A stretch of 64,000 nt of DNA from Euglena gracilis (lineage: Eukaryota > Euglenida > Euglenophyceae > Euglenales): the NCBI GenBank assembly GCA_039621445.1, contig CP154955.1, positions 17,650,691 through 17,714,690 of the forward strand, given 5' to 3'. The position numbers and the translations under genes were made by a program. The notes beneath the pieces are model-generated. The model was not told the DNA's origin, did no database searches, and worked only from the letters and a program-made list of their open reading frames with translations. How positions within the stretch are numbered: the first letter of the stretch is position 1; the number at the start of each line of letters is the position of its first letter. Positions 19,501-44,367 of this stretch are shown in pieces.

Positions 19501-20710
19501 ACATACATACATACATACATACATACATACATACATACATACATACATACACACATACATGCATGCATGCATGCATGCATGCATGCATGCATGCATGCAT
19601 GCATGCATGCATGCATACATACATACATACATACATACATACATACATACATACATACATACATACATACATGCATACATACATACATACATACATACAT
19701 ACATACATACATACATGCATGCATGCATACATACATACATACATACATACATACATACATACATACATACATACAGACAGACATACATACATACAGACAT
19801 ACATACATACATACATGCATACATACATACATACATACATACATACATACATACATACATACATACATACATACATACATACATACATACATACATACAT
19901 ACATACATACATACATACATACATACATACATGCATACATACATACATGCATGCATGCATGCATGCATGCATACATACATACATACATACATACATACAT
20001 ACATACATACATACATACATACATACATACATACATACATACATACATACATACATGCATACATACATACATACATACATACATACATACATACATACAT
20101 ACATACATACATACATACATACATACATACATACATACATACATACATACATACATACATACATACATACATACATACATACATACATACATGCATGCAT
20201 GCATACATACATACATACATACATACATACATACATACATACATACAGACATACATACATACAGACATACATACATACATACATGCATACATACATACAT
20301 ACATACATACATACATACATACATACATACATACATACATACATACATACATACATACATACATACATACATACATACATACATACATACATACATACAT
20401 ACATACATACATACATACATACATACAGACAGACATACATACATGCATACATACTGACATACATACAGACATACATACATGCATATATACATACATACAT
20501 ACATACATACATAGATACATGCATGCATGCATGCATACATACATACATACATACATAGATACATACATACATACATACATACATACATACATACATACAT
20601 ACATACATACATACATACATACATACAGACAGACAGACAGACATACATACATACATACATACATACATACAGACAGACATGCAGACATACATACATACAT
20701 ACATACACAT
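4528..20710. repeat. 16-kb CATA tetranucleotide satellite
   Basis: About 16.2 kb of almost pure CATA (TACA) repeats, interrupted only by point variants: GACA units, AAACA, runs of TGCA (the longest about 64 bp near 12,587-12,650), and a few 1-bp register slips (about 11,518, 13,049 and 18,102). CATA and TGCA units alternate pyrimidine and purine throughout, a pattern with Z-DNA potential; GACA units break it. Because a 4-bp unit cycles through all frames, five frames are open for thousands of codons, reading His-Thr-Tyr-Ile on plus and Met-Tyr-Val-Cys on minus. These are not genes. Variant blocks recur in a similar order along the tract, so larger blocks have been duplicated. Confidence 0.97.
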
Positions 20711-20894
20711 ATATATTATAAAAAAACAATTTTTCAAAAAATTGTTAGGAGACAAGTCAAGGAGTTCAGAGGTCTGTATGAGGACAGGTTAGCAGGGGCT
20801 GAGAGTAGAGGACAGCTTCTCGGGGGGGTTGGGTACCCACCTACGCACCTACTTCCCTGCCTGCCTGGCCGCCTGCCTACCAACCATCCTAACC

Positions 20895-21295
20895 CCCTCC
20901 AAAAATAAGACCCCCCCCCATATAATGGACCCCCCCCCCAAAATAAGACCCCCCCTGGCCGGTCCGAGCAAAAATCCATGAAATGGACCCCCCCCATAAA
21001 TAAGACCCCCCCTGCCGGCGCGAAGCGCCGGATTTTTGAAAAAAGGCCATTTTTGGGGGGTAAATCTGTCATTTTGGGACAGTTTCCATACAATTCAGCA
21101 TATTTTCCCCTATTTGTCTGGTGCGAAGCGCCGAAAAATGGTATTTTGGGGGGCATTTTTGGACATTTTGGGGGGTCGAAAATTTTTCCAGCAAAAATCC
21201 ATAAAATGGACCCCCCCAACGAATAAGACCCCCCCTCGGGCTTTCCAGCAACCGACCCATGAAATGGACCCGGGGTCTTATTTTTGGGGGGGGTT
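20895..21295. repeat. AATAAGACCCCC / AATGGACCCCC modular repeat
   Basis: Short modules ending in long C runs, AATAAGACCCCCC and AATGGACCCCCC, recur at least eight times. Between them lie two GGCGC/GCGCC hairpins (about 21,014-21,030 and 21,120-21,134). The same modules recur at 48,765-48,860 and 49,092-49,160, so this is a dispersed family. No coding potential. Confidence 0.7.
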
Positions 21296-21415
21296 TACGT
21301 ACCGAGGGCATCGTTGCCCAAGTCACAAAGAAGCCCTGGGTGACTGGGGGGTGACCACCGAGTTCCATGACTGTGGCGAACACGAGAAGGGGGCTCCAGG
21401 GAAGGCAGAACACAC

Positions 21416-21570
21416 TTAGCTTGGGGGAGGAGCTGCGGGGCATCGCCCGCAGGTCCGTGGGGCGGGAGGCCCGGGTAGGGCTCTCTCGGGGTTGTAGGTC
21501 GTGGTGGCTGCCGGTGGAGTTGCTGGCGATGGAGTTGAAAGACGCGTTCTCCATCGCCTGCTCTTCAAGT
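21416..21570 (-). CDS. Probable exon of a serine-rich protein
   Basis: A minus-strand frame beginning near ATG 21,552-21,554 reads MENASFNSIASNSTGSHHD, then a Ser/Pro/Arg-rich segment to a candidate GT donor at about 21,415. Codons are strongly GC at the third position, unlike the surroundings. On the minus strand the exon is preceded by the very long TTCTC pyrimidine tract, which ends less than 100 bp upstream, so an acceptor (GAAG or GAAGAG) just before the ATG is plausible. Whether the ATG is a real start or internal is unclear. Family not recognised; the composition suggests a disordered region. Confidence 0.45.
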
Positions 21571-21639
21571 CGGAGGGAGGGATGGCACAGGGGACGGCAG
21601 AAAGAGAAGAAAACAGAAAACAACCGACCAGAACAGAAG

Positions 21640-23055
21640 AGAAGAAGACAGGAAAAGAGGAGAGAACAGAAGAGAAGAGAAGAGAAGAAAGAGAGGAGAA
21701 GAGAAGAGAAGAAGAGAGAAGAGAAGAGAAGAGAAGAGAAGAGAAGAGAAGAGAAGAGAAGAGAAGAGAAGAGAAGAGAAGAGAAGAGAAGAGAAGAGAA
21801 GAGAAGAGAAGAGAAGAGAAGAGAAGAGAAGAGAAGAGAAGAGAACAGAAGAGAAGAGAACGAAGAGAAGAGAAGAGAAGGGAACAGAAGAGAAGACAAG
21901 GGAACAGAAGAGAAGACAAGGGAACAGAACAGAAGGAGAGAGAAGAGAGAGAAGAGAAGAGAAGAGAAGAGAAGAGAAGAGAAGAGAAGAGAGAGAAGAG
22001 AAGAGAAGAGAAGAGAAGAGAAGAGAAGAGAAGAGAAGAGAAGAGAAGAGAAGAGAGAAGAGAAGAGAAGAGAAAAGAAAAGAAAAGAAGAGAAGAGAAG
22101 AGAAGGGAAGGAAGAGAAGAGAAGAGAAAGAAAGAGAGAAGAGAAGAGAATAGAAAGAAGAGAAGAAGAGAATATAAAGAAAGAGAAGAGAAGAAGAGAA
22201 GAGAAGAGAAGACAAGAGAAGAACACAAGAGAATAGAACAGAATATAATATAACACAAGAGAAGACAATACAAGACACAAGACAAGACAAGACAATACAA
22301 GACAAGACAAGACAATACAAATATAATATAAGACAAAACAAGAATAGAAAAAAGAGATAAGGGAATAGACCAGACCATACCAGGCCAGGCCATACCATAC
22401 CAGACCAGACCAGACCAGACCAGACCAGACCAGACCAGACCAGAAGAGAAGAGAAGAAGAGAAGGGAAGAGAGAAAGAGGAGAGAAGAGAAGAGAAGAGA
22501 AGAGAACAGAAGAGAGAGAAGAGAAGAGAAGAGAAGAGAAGAGAAGAGAAGAGAAGAAAAGAAGAGAAGAAGAGAAGAGAAGAGAAGAAAGAAGACAAGA
22601 AATATAATATAAGAGAAGAGAAGAGAAGACAAGAGAAGAGAGACAAGAAGAGAAGACAAGAGAAGAGAAAGAGAAGAGAATAGAAAGAAGAAGAGGATAT
22701 AAGAGAATAAGATAGAAAGAAATAGAAGAGAAGAGAGAGAGAGAGAGAAGAGAAGAAGAGAAGAGAAGACAAGACAAGATAAGAGAAAGAAGAGAAGAGA
22801 CAAAGAATATAATCTAAAGAGAAGAATATAAGAGAAAGAATACAAGAGAAGAGAAGACAAGAGAAGAGAAAGACAAGAGAAGAGAAGAGAAAGAAGAGAA
22901 GAGAAGAGAAGAGAATAGAAGAGAAGAGAAGAGAAGAGAAGAGAAAGAGAAAGAGAAGAGAAGAGAAGAGAAGAGAAAGAATAGAAGAGAAAGAAGAGAA
23001 GAGAAGAGAAGAGAATAGAAGAGAAGAGAAGAGAAGAGAAGAGAGAGAAGAGAAG
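21640..23055. repeat. GAGAA pentanucleotide tract with ACAAG and CCAGA sections
   Basis: About 1.4 kb of 5-bp repeats. GAGAA (21,640-22,220) passes into CAAGA-type units (about 22,221-22,330), then CCAGA units (22,371-22,445), then back to GAGAA until about 23,055. Plus is purine-rich and minus is pyrimidine-rich (TTCTC). The long Arg/Glu-Lys frames on plus and Ser-Leu-Phe frames on minus are products of the repeat. Confidence 0.95.
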
Positions 23056-23059
23056 AGAA

Positions 23060-23315
23060 TTATAAGAAATAAGATAAGAGAATACAAAACAATATATAAT
23101 ATAATATAATAGAATAGATATAAATAAGAGAATAGATATAAGAGAGATATAATAATAAATAAGATAATATAATAGAAATAGAAATATAAATATATAATAT
23201 AATATAATATAATATAATATAATATAATATAATATAATATAATATAATATAATGTATAATGTAATATAATGTAATAATATAATATATAATATATAATATA
23301 ATATAATACAATATA
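23060..23315. repeat. TATAA pentanucleotide tract
   Basis: AT-only tract, mostly ATAAT/TATAA units, directly continuing the 5-bp register of the GAGAA tract. No coding potential. Confidence 0.9.
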
Positions 23316-23510
23316 GGTGAGAAAAACGACGGTCAAAAAATTGGACCAAATTTTGGCACAATCAAATTTTACTGACATTGTTTCTCTTGTATTTTTTGGA
23401 TTTTCAACAGATTTTTTTGCTTCAAAAAAATCTCAAAATCAAAATTTTGAGCAAACGTTGGAAGGTGTGAAAAAAATGGGGTTTTGGGGGGGTTTTTGAG
23501 GGGGGGACCC

Positions 23511-23911
23511 TAGGGTTTGATGTAAGGACAGGTGTGGGAGGGTGGTCCGGACCCCCCTGCTGGCCAGGAGGGGGGTGGGGTGGGGGTGGGACACCCCCAC
23601 CTAAACAGGTGCGCGGTCAGGGTGGCCGAAAAATTTTGACCCCCCAAAACGACCAAAAATGCCATTTTGGGCACTTTTTGGGCAAAAATGTGCCAAAAAT
23701 GCAAAAAATTTTCGGCGCGAAGCGCCGGAGGAAAAAATTGCCCCTTTTGGGGGGGGGTCCCGGGAACCCCCCCGAGGGTCGGTCCGGACCCCCCTGGCCA
23801 GTGTGGGGGGGGGTGGTCCGGACCCCCCCCTGCGGGCCCGGAGGGGGGGGGGGGGGGGGGGGGTCACACCCCCCACCTAAACCATGTACGCCCTCCTTAT
23901 ATCAAACCCTG
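23511..23911. mobile_element. hAT-like MITE with 8-bp target duplication GGGGACCC
   Basis: The ends are inverted copies of AGGGTTTGAT(G/A)TAAGGA. Identical 8-bp direct repeats GGGGACCC flank it (23,503-23,510 and 23,912-23,919). An 8-bp duplication with termini of the C/TAGGG type is typical of hAT-superfamily DNA transposons. The 401-bp interior has G/C runs and a GGCGCGAAGCGCC hairpin (about 23,713-23,727) but no transposase, so it is non-autonomous. Confidence 0.65.
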
Positions 23912-23919
23912 GGGGACCC

Positions 23920-26900
23920 CCTACGTGGGTCCCAAAATGGGGCAAAAATACACCCAGCGCCCAAGGCGCAGGAAATTTTTTTGGGGGTCCAAAAATTGGT
24001 GCTCCCGGAAATATGCGAAGAGGTGGTGGGGGGGGACGACCCCCCCCCCCCCCCCACCATGCTGGGAGGGGGGGGGGGGTGGGCGACCCCCCCCCCCAAC
24101 CACCCTGGCTGTTCGGCCGATTCCCGTTCTGCCCTGGCCCTGGGCCCCCAAGGGGGGGGGGGGTCCTGGGGGACGCACGCAATTTTCCCCGAAAATGTAC
24201 ATGTGCATTTATATCTACGTGTTAATAAACGTATGTGTATAGGTGGAAGAATGTGTCTGTATTCATCATGCACATAATTCAAAGGTGTATGAACATATGC
24301 GTACACCTGGGGACAGAAGAGATCAGACAATGACTCATCATCGCCTAACACAAATAACAACTTGACAAATCCCAAACTTGCTCAAATAGAAACAAATTGT
24401 GATGCCCCTTGCCTTGGTTTCGGGGCGGAGGTTGGAAAGGGAGGCACACACCTCAGTTGCTCCAAATCATGCGATGGCTTGCGGTGCCCGACGTGGTCCC
24501 ACGAAAAGGACTTGCCCCTGGGCTTGTGGTGCATACACCTGCATGCAGGGCGTTCAGCCTGCCATGGGCAGCCCTGCGGAGAAGCAACGAGGCCACCACG
24601 CCTGTCTCCAAGCAAAAATTATTTTAACTATGAAATTATGATAAAAGAATAAAATACAATAATAATACAATAATAACAAATTGTAATTTTCTACAATATT
24701 AGAATTATTATAAGTCAATTAAAAATGCTTCATAATAATAAATTTATTATAAAAAATAAAAAAAGTATTTTATAATAATAAAATATTATAAAATAACAAT
24801 AAAAATAAGGAGACAACATATCTCCCCTCGTCCAGTTGGACCAGCTCATCTCGTCTGGCCAGACTCACCCAACCCCAACCTGTCTGCATGGCAAAGCAAT
24901 ACCTCCCCAGAGGCCCCCGAAACTGGTGTAAAAAGTTCGGAATAGAAGGGGTTCGGTCCAGGAGAGGATTAAAACATTGAAACCCTGGAAACTTCATATC
25001 GAACCACGGGGTATGCCCTCCACACTCGCAGCGTACCCGTCTTAAAAAAGGGGTCCAAACGTCGACTGCCCTCAACTGCAAAGCGCATTGGGGCGTTCCT
25101 TTTCATTGAGGCTCTTCCCCCTTGATCGCTCCAAAGATCACAGAGTCAAACTGTCACCTCCTCTTTCTCAAGCAGTTTCCAGCCCATTCCCCTGGACCCC
25201 ACAGCCAGGGGATCAGTAAAAACGAAGTCGCAAATCTCAGCAAAAAAAACAGGTCAACTCCGGGGGGGATTTCTGGCATCGCTGAAGGGAAGGGAGGGAA
25301 GGGTTGTCGTTTTTTTGAGTCGTAAATATAATAATAAGTTTAGAATGGCTTTTTTTAAAGTTTTTTAAGCTTTTTACGACATTTTTGAGTTTTTTTGAGA
25401 ATGTCCAAGGGACGTCTGGGGATCGAACGGGGCACAAAATCAGAAGATTTGAAAAACCCTTTTTTTTCGAGTTTGGGTGGATAGAATGTTCTAGCGTTGA
25501 TCAAGATGGGATCAATTGAAAAGGATACTTCATACTTCAGCGGGTGTGAGGTTTCGACACATCTACTATCGGCCTCACCTCATGGACAAAGACCTGCGTC
25601 AGGCAAATACAGAAATTTTCCTAAATGCTCAAAATTGTACATGGTCAACTATCATTTGCATTTTGGTGAAAATAAATGTGTAGGAAAATTGATTTTAGGG
25701 GCACCACAGATGAAGGACGAAGCACGAAGAGAAATGCCATCCCGCCCTGCATGACTGCATCATATGGAGGGATGGAACAAGACGCTGAAACCAGAGGCGA
25801 TAACTCCCACCGACCAACATCACTTTCTGAAACTGGCAATTAACATTTGGAACAATAAATTTTTTTATGAGCGAAAATATGCCCCCACACTGGCAGGCGA
25901 ATCGCCCATCCATGTGCTTCCTGCAAGAAAATACCTGCCCTGACCCCCTTGCTGGTCACAAGCCACAAGGGGACTGGAGGACAGGGCGAGGCGGGCAGCG
26001 AGGGAGGCGTGCGTGCCAAAGTGGCGGACTATTCCACTCCGTCCCGGCAATAAAGCAGCCCAAGGGCGTGTCAGCCCAGGCGGTGGGGGAGGCAGGCAAG
26101 TGCTTCAACGTGGCAGCTGGGTTGTACAAACAAACAGGGGAGGATGGGGGGGGGGGCAGACATCGGGCGAACAGCTCCGCCTCCGCCTTGCCTCAGCAGC
26201 CAAATCCATGTGTCCGATCACCGGGAAAAGCCGTTGCCTCAAAGAGCAGCAAAAAAGAGATGCCATTCTTTTGGAAAGCACTCGCAGGGACCAGGGAAAA
26301 AAGAAAACACGGCAATTCTGAAATTGTTTATTTGTCCACAGGGGATGAACCATGGTGGCCGGCTCAGACAAGGTCGATGCTTAGACAGAAGGGTGGGGAC
26401 AAAGAGAGGGACAAAGCGACATGTGTAATTGGCAGGCTGCTGTTGGGAGATTTCCAGTGCAGTCTCCAACTGAAACCAGACTGATTGTCGCTCATGAGAG
26501 GCGTCTAGCTCCCAAAATGCCACGAGACAGAATTTTGGGAAGAACTTTGCCAAAATACTGATCACTCAACACCCCCCACCTAAATCCCATACGGCCTCCT
26601 TCAATCAAACTTCGTTGCACACTTCCTTTCTGGAAAAAAATACAACACAATGTTGCCATCGGTCCATTGCAAGTCTCCAAGGGAGGGGCCATTTTGAGAA
26701 TGCGACCGTGCAATTTGGAAGAAATCCAATCAAACTCTGGCTACCTCACACTCGTAAATGGGAAAGACATGGCGCGGTGAACACACAAAAAACACCACAT
26801 CAAGCAAAATGCAGCCACAACTGAGAATCCTGGACCGCGGGAAGGCAGGTATGCGGAGAGCAAGCCCCTTGGCAGCCCGAGAGCTCGGCGCAATGAGCAC

Positions 26901-27013
26901 CAATATAATGCAGGGGGACAGAGAACGTCGATTTACACCGGCAGGGTTCGGGAACACGCACATGCTGGGGAGGTGGGCGGGTGCTCTTTTGCGATGTCGT
27001 AGCGGCGCTAGCG
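23920..27013. other. Spacer without a supported gene
   Basis: About 3 kb with G/C homopolymers at the left (another hairpin near 23,957), an AT-rich patch at about 24,640-24,810, and mixed-composition DNA. A minus frame at 24,770-25,081 and a plus frame near 26,040-26,140 are open but lack the strong third-position GC of the accepted exons and have no usable splice context, so neither is called. The right end runs up to the last exon of the EF-hand gene. Confidence 0.45.
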
Positions 27014-40833
<13,820 letters not shown>

Positions 40834-41229
40834 CTGGGGAAGCTGTGGGGTGGATGCCGCAGGTGTTGAGGTGGGGCAACACAACCGTTGGGTTCATTCG
40901 AAGCCCGGAGATGTGATGTGGTCTAGGCTGGATTGATAGGCAAAAAAAAGGGCAAAGAAAGAACGCAAAGCGTGAAAAATGCAGTTCCTGGGAGTTGAAT
41001 TCCGGTGGGATTCGGGGCAGAGGGAACAATTGCAATTAAGATGTGTCAACTTGTTGTTGAAAGGGTAGTGGAGAATGAACCTTTTCCTTGCCCTTGGAAG
41101 GATGCTTGCCACACGCAAGCCAAACTGGCTTGAATGATTCTGTGTGGTTATTGTAGAATCTCCAGGGGGAGGTGCGTGTAGAATCTCCCGCATCCGACGT
41201 TCCCCCCATTTCGGATCCGGGCGACCAGG

Positions 41230-41275
41230 GTTCGGGTTAGCATTAGCGTTAGGGTAAGGGTTAGGGTTAGGGATG
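41230..41275 (+). repeat. Short interstitial TTAGGG-like run
   Basis: Degenerate units of GTTAGG type, with two exact consecutive GGGTTA steps (AAGGGTTAGGGTTAGGG). Too short to be an active telomere. Confidence 0.7.
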
Positions 41276-41277
41276 GG

Positions 41278-41560
41278 GTCGCTGAGCTCTTATCTCTTTA
41301 GAGTAAGAGCGAAGCTTACCACTGGGGAAAAGGGGGGGGGCAGACACCCCTTCCCCCCACCCCTGGGTAGTCCCTGAAAACCGCGGATTATCACCATGAC
41401 CCCAGCCCGGTTCCCGGAATTTTTTTTCCAGCCGTGAGCGACTGGATTTCTAGTTTCCGAAACACCTCCATTTGACCTCCAACTCCCGCCAGGCCCAAGT
41501 TATTCACCCGCGAAGGGGTCCAAACTGGGTAGGGTTGGCCCTCCCCCCCCTTCCGACTCT
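41278..41560 (+). repeat. Dispersed repeat, copy 1 (relative at 53.35 kb)
   Basis: Begins GCTGAGCTCTTATCTCTTTA, continues through a G run to GAGCGACTGG, AAACACCTCC and GGGTCCAAACTGGGTAGG, and ends in a C run. The same landmarks in the same order occur at 53,345-53,600, clearly diverged. Confidence 0.65.
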
Positions 41561-41589
41561 GCCATTTGGCCGGGGTCCAAAAATCGGTC

Positions 41590-42345
41590 AAAAATCAATT
41601 TTTCGAAAATATCTCGAGAAAACGTACATTATCTCCGGAAATGTCTGTCTGACGAAATGTACCCCTGGAGGCCTTCTATCGCCCCCTGTTCGCCGTTTTG
41701 GCCGCAGACACGCCTGGCCCGTGTTCTGGCGCGCTTTTGAGGCCCAAAACGGCCGTTTTGGGGCGTTTTTCGGGCCGCTTTTGGGCAAAAAATCGGGTTT
41801 TCCAAAATATCTCGACAAGGAAGCAAAATCAAAGGAAAAGTCCGGTTTACTTTTCCCCCAACTCTTCGTGTAGCCCGAGTCACGGCCGTTTTTCGGCCAG
41901 TTTCGGCCCATTTCTGGGCCATTCTGGGCTGTTTTTTGGGGGTAAAAAAAAAACCGATGTTTCCAAAATATCTCGAAAATAAAGCAAAATCAAAGGAAAT
42001 GTCCAGAGATTTAAATTGAAGCCCTTGGATTGCCCCATCTAACGGAATTTTGATTTCCCCGCAACTCCCCGTCTAGCCTGAAATATGGCCGATTTACGGC
42101 CCAAAACAGCGTGGCAGGCGTGCGACTTAGCCGTTTCGGGCCTGTTTCGGGGTTTAAAAAAAAAGCAATTTTTCTAAACTTTCTCAAAAATGATGGGGAG
42201 TCAAAGGAAATGTCCGGAGACCTGAATTGAAGCCCTAAAAATGCCCTATGGGACAGTATTTTTATTTCCCCGCAACTCCCCGCCCAGCCCGAGTTGCAGC
42301 CATTTTTTGGCCAATTTTGGCCATTTTGTACAGTTTTGGCCTCTT
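41590..42345 (+). repeat. Degenerate tandem repeat, unit about 160-210 bp
   Basis: Four copies start near 41,598, 41,797, 41,958 and 42,167. Each has an AAAATATCTCGA-type block, then TCAAAGGAAATGTCC, then TTTCCCCGCAACTCCCCG, then a GGCC/TTTTGGCC-rich block. No coding potential. Confidence 0.7.
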
Positions 42346-42690
42346 TTGACTTGGCCAAAAGACCTTGAGCACTCAGATCTTGAGCACTCATCCAAGGCAC
42401 TCTGGCGCCGAAAGTGCCAAGAGGTTTGAAAGGGGCAAATTTCGGCCGTCAACCAGCGGGGGGGGGGGGTTTCCCTGGCACTCCAGAGCATTCTGGGTGT
42501 TGGTCAAATTCAGCCTGCTTCGCAACTGAATGATTCTTGATGAAATTGTTGCACGGTTGTTAAATAATCAGGATATTCCCCAGCTTCACCAATTTGAAGT
42601 GAGAAGATGATGAACTGCAAGCACGCCAGCCAAAAAAAGGTTGGGGAAATCGATTGCGGGGGCGACACGTTGGCGTTTCAAGCCTGGCGG

Positions 42691-42831
42691 TCAGATGCGC
42701 CGCAGCATGGCTTGGGTCAGGGCCGTGGTGTTCACCTCCTCGTACACGGCGTTGTAGCGCGACGCCAGATACCGAAAGAACTGCCGGTCTTCTTCGGGGT
42801 CGTGGTCCAGCACATACAGTGTCTTGTAGTA
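42691..42831 (-). CDS. Terminal exon of an unrecognised protein
   Basis: After a CCCCTGCAG acceptor the minus frame reads YYKTLYVLDHDPEEDRQFFR, YLASRYNAVYEEVNTTALTQ and AMLRRI, then TGA. Strong third-position GC. Mixed charged helix; family not recognised. It may be the end of the gene whose other pieces lie to the right, but the next exon in that direction (44,217-44,367) ends in its own stop. Confidence 0.55.
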   Translation of the reverse strand, partial: YYKTLYVLDHDPEEDRQFFRYLASRYNAVYEEVNTTALTQAMLRRI

Positions 42832-43075
42832 CTGCAGGGGGCAGCCGGCCAAACCCTCGTGACATTTGTCAAAAAAAAGCGAAAAATTCAAAAAAAATCA
42901 AAAAATTCTGCAATTTTTTTTTTTGCAAAATTCAGGGGTTTGAAAATATACAACTTGCACATCCTTCCCTGCCTGAGGGGGAGAGGTTTAAAGAATTGCC
43001 TATCCAAAATTTCTCAGAAATAAATGCCAATAAAAACCCATTACAACTTGCATCAAAAAGGCGAAAAACTCTGAC

Positions 43076-43423
43076 CAGGGGTTTTTTTAAGACCGGGGGG
43101 GAGGGGGGGTCCCCTCCCCCCACCCACCCCCCTCGGGGGGGGGCCCCCCCCGGGGGGGGGTACAGGGGGACCCCCCCAGGGGGGGGGGGGGTCCCGGGGG
43201 ACCCCCCCCAGGGGGGGGGGTCCCGGGGGCCCCACAAAAAAATGGCCGAAAATGTGCGACAAGTGCTAAAAATAGAAGGTTTTTCGGCGGCTGCAGCGCC
43301 GAAAATTATGTACCACCCCCCTCCGGGGCACCCCCCCCCCCGGGGGGGGGGGGGGGCTCGGCCGGACCCACCCACTCTACCCCCCCCTCCCCCCCCGGGG
43401 GTCCACGACTAAAAAAACCCCTG
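43076..43423. mobile_element. hAT-like MITE with 8-bp target duplication ACTCTGAC
   Basis: Termini CAGGGGTTTTTTTA and TAAAAAAACCCCTG are inverted copies; the 8-bp ACTCTGAC is repeated directly outside (43,068-43,075 and 43,424-43,431). CAGGG ends and 8-bp duplications are hAT hallmarks. The 348-bp interior is G/C runs plus a GGCGGCTGCAGCGCC-type hairpin; no transposase. Sister copies lie at 63,265 and 63,672. Confidence 0.8.
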
Positions 43424-44216
43424 ACTCTGACGTTGTCAAACTGGTGTTTGTGGTGGTGGGAGGCAACAACTTCGCAGAACAAAGTTTTGAGGGATTCCTT
43501 GTGGTTCAGAAAACCCGACAGGGTCTGAAATGGCAAGGGCCGACCGGGACCACTCTTGGGCGGGATATCTCCCTCCGTCAGGTATGGTCAGGGAGGCATG
43601 GGAGCTCCTCCCGGGTGATGAACCATCAGCCCCCCTTCTCCCCTTTATGACAGGGAAACGGCAGGACTCATTTTCAAGATACCCCCAGGGGAGTCCCCCC
43701 ACCCAGCCATCCCGGCGTGGCACTCCAAAAAAAAGCCATGTGAAAGCATTTTCCAAAAATATGGCTTTTTGCGGCAGAGCCCATACCTGGACCCCAAGTA
43801 TAAGACCTCCCATGGGGGGGGTCTGGCCCCAGATCCCCCGGGGGACCTTCCATGTTAAAAAAAAAAAGATCCCTGGTGTGAGGCACTCACTTCGTAGAGG
43901 GTGGGTAATTTGGAGGAGCTCAGTGGTATGCTGCTGGGGAGGTGGGGGCTAATGATATCCAATTTGCAGCACCAGGGACCAAAAAATGTGGGCGCCAAAC
44001 ACATTTATCCCAACAATCATTCTGTTTCATGTTGGTCAATTGTCAAGTCATGTCAGTTGTAAGATTTTAAATCAATTGTGATGCCAATTGGGTGATGGAA
44101 TGCGCATCCAAAGAAAAAGGGCTCAATCTTCTCATCTCACATCTCAATTTTTTTTAAATGCAAAAGCAAAGTATGAACAGTGCCATCAATAGACATAGGG
44201 TGGGGAGGTTGGTGAG

Positions 44217-44367
44217 CTACCATGGCCGGAGGATGGGCCAAACAAAATCGTCCGGCAGGGAGACTCGCTTCAGGAAGGCAGGCCGGTAGCGGTTCAGCTC
44301 GAAAGAGATCCGGTTGTTCACGCGTATCATCTTCCCAGTCTCCAGCATGACGCAGATGGCGGCAGGA
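44217..44367 (-). CDS. Terminal exon of an unrecognised protein
   Basis: After a GGGTGGCAG acceptor the minus frame reads SPAAICVMLETGKMIRVNNR, ISFELNRYRPAFLKRVSLPD and DFVWPILRPW, then TAG. High third-position GC and a protein-like mix of residues. A 16-bp perfect palindrome GCCACCCATGGGTGGC (44,370-44,385) overlaps the acceptor. Family not recognised. Confidence 0.55.

Larger units (their letters stand above)
40834..42690. other. Intergenic repeats between minus-strand genes
   Basis: No exon recognised. Contains degenerate telomere-like units, a diverged repeat shared with 53.35 kb, and a degenerate tandem array. Confidence 0.5.

Noticed and set aside
4424-20908. Open frames of up to 5,366 codons on both strands
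   Set aside because: They are translations of the CATA repeat (His-Thr-Tyr-Ile or Met-Tyr-Val-Cys cycles), open in five frames at once, with no non-repeat domain.
21069-23378. Long Ser-Leu-Phe frames (minus) and Arg-Glu-Lys frames (plus)
   Set aside because: Products of the GAGAA and TATAA pentanucleotide tracts; only the short non-repeat exon at 21,416-21,570 was kept.
24770-25081. Minus-strand open frame of 103 codons
   Set aside because: Weak third-position bias, AT-rich end and no splice sites or motif; not distinguishable from chance.
25400-25500. Possible minus-strand tRNA (CCCGTTCGATCCCC resembles a B box)
   Set aside because: No A box, no acceptor stem and no cloverleaf could be built upstream.
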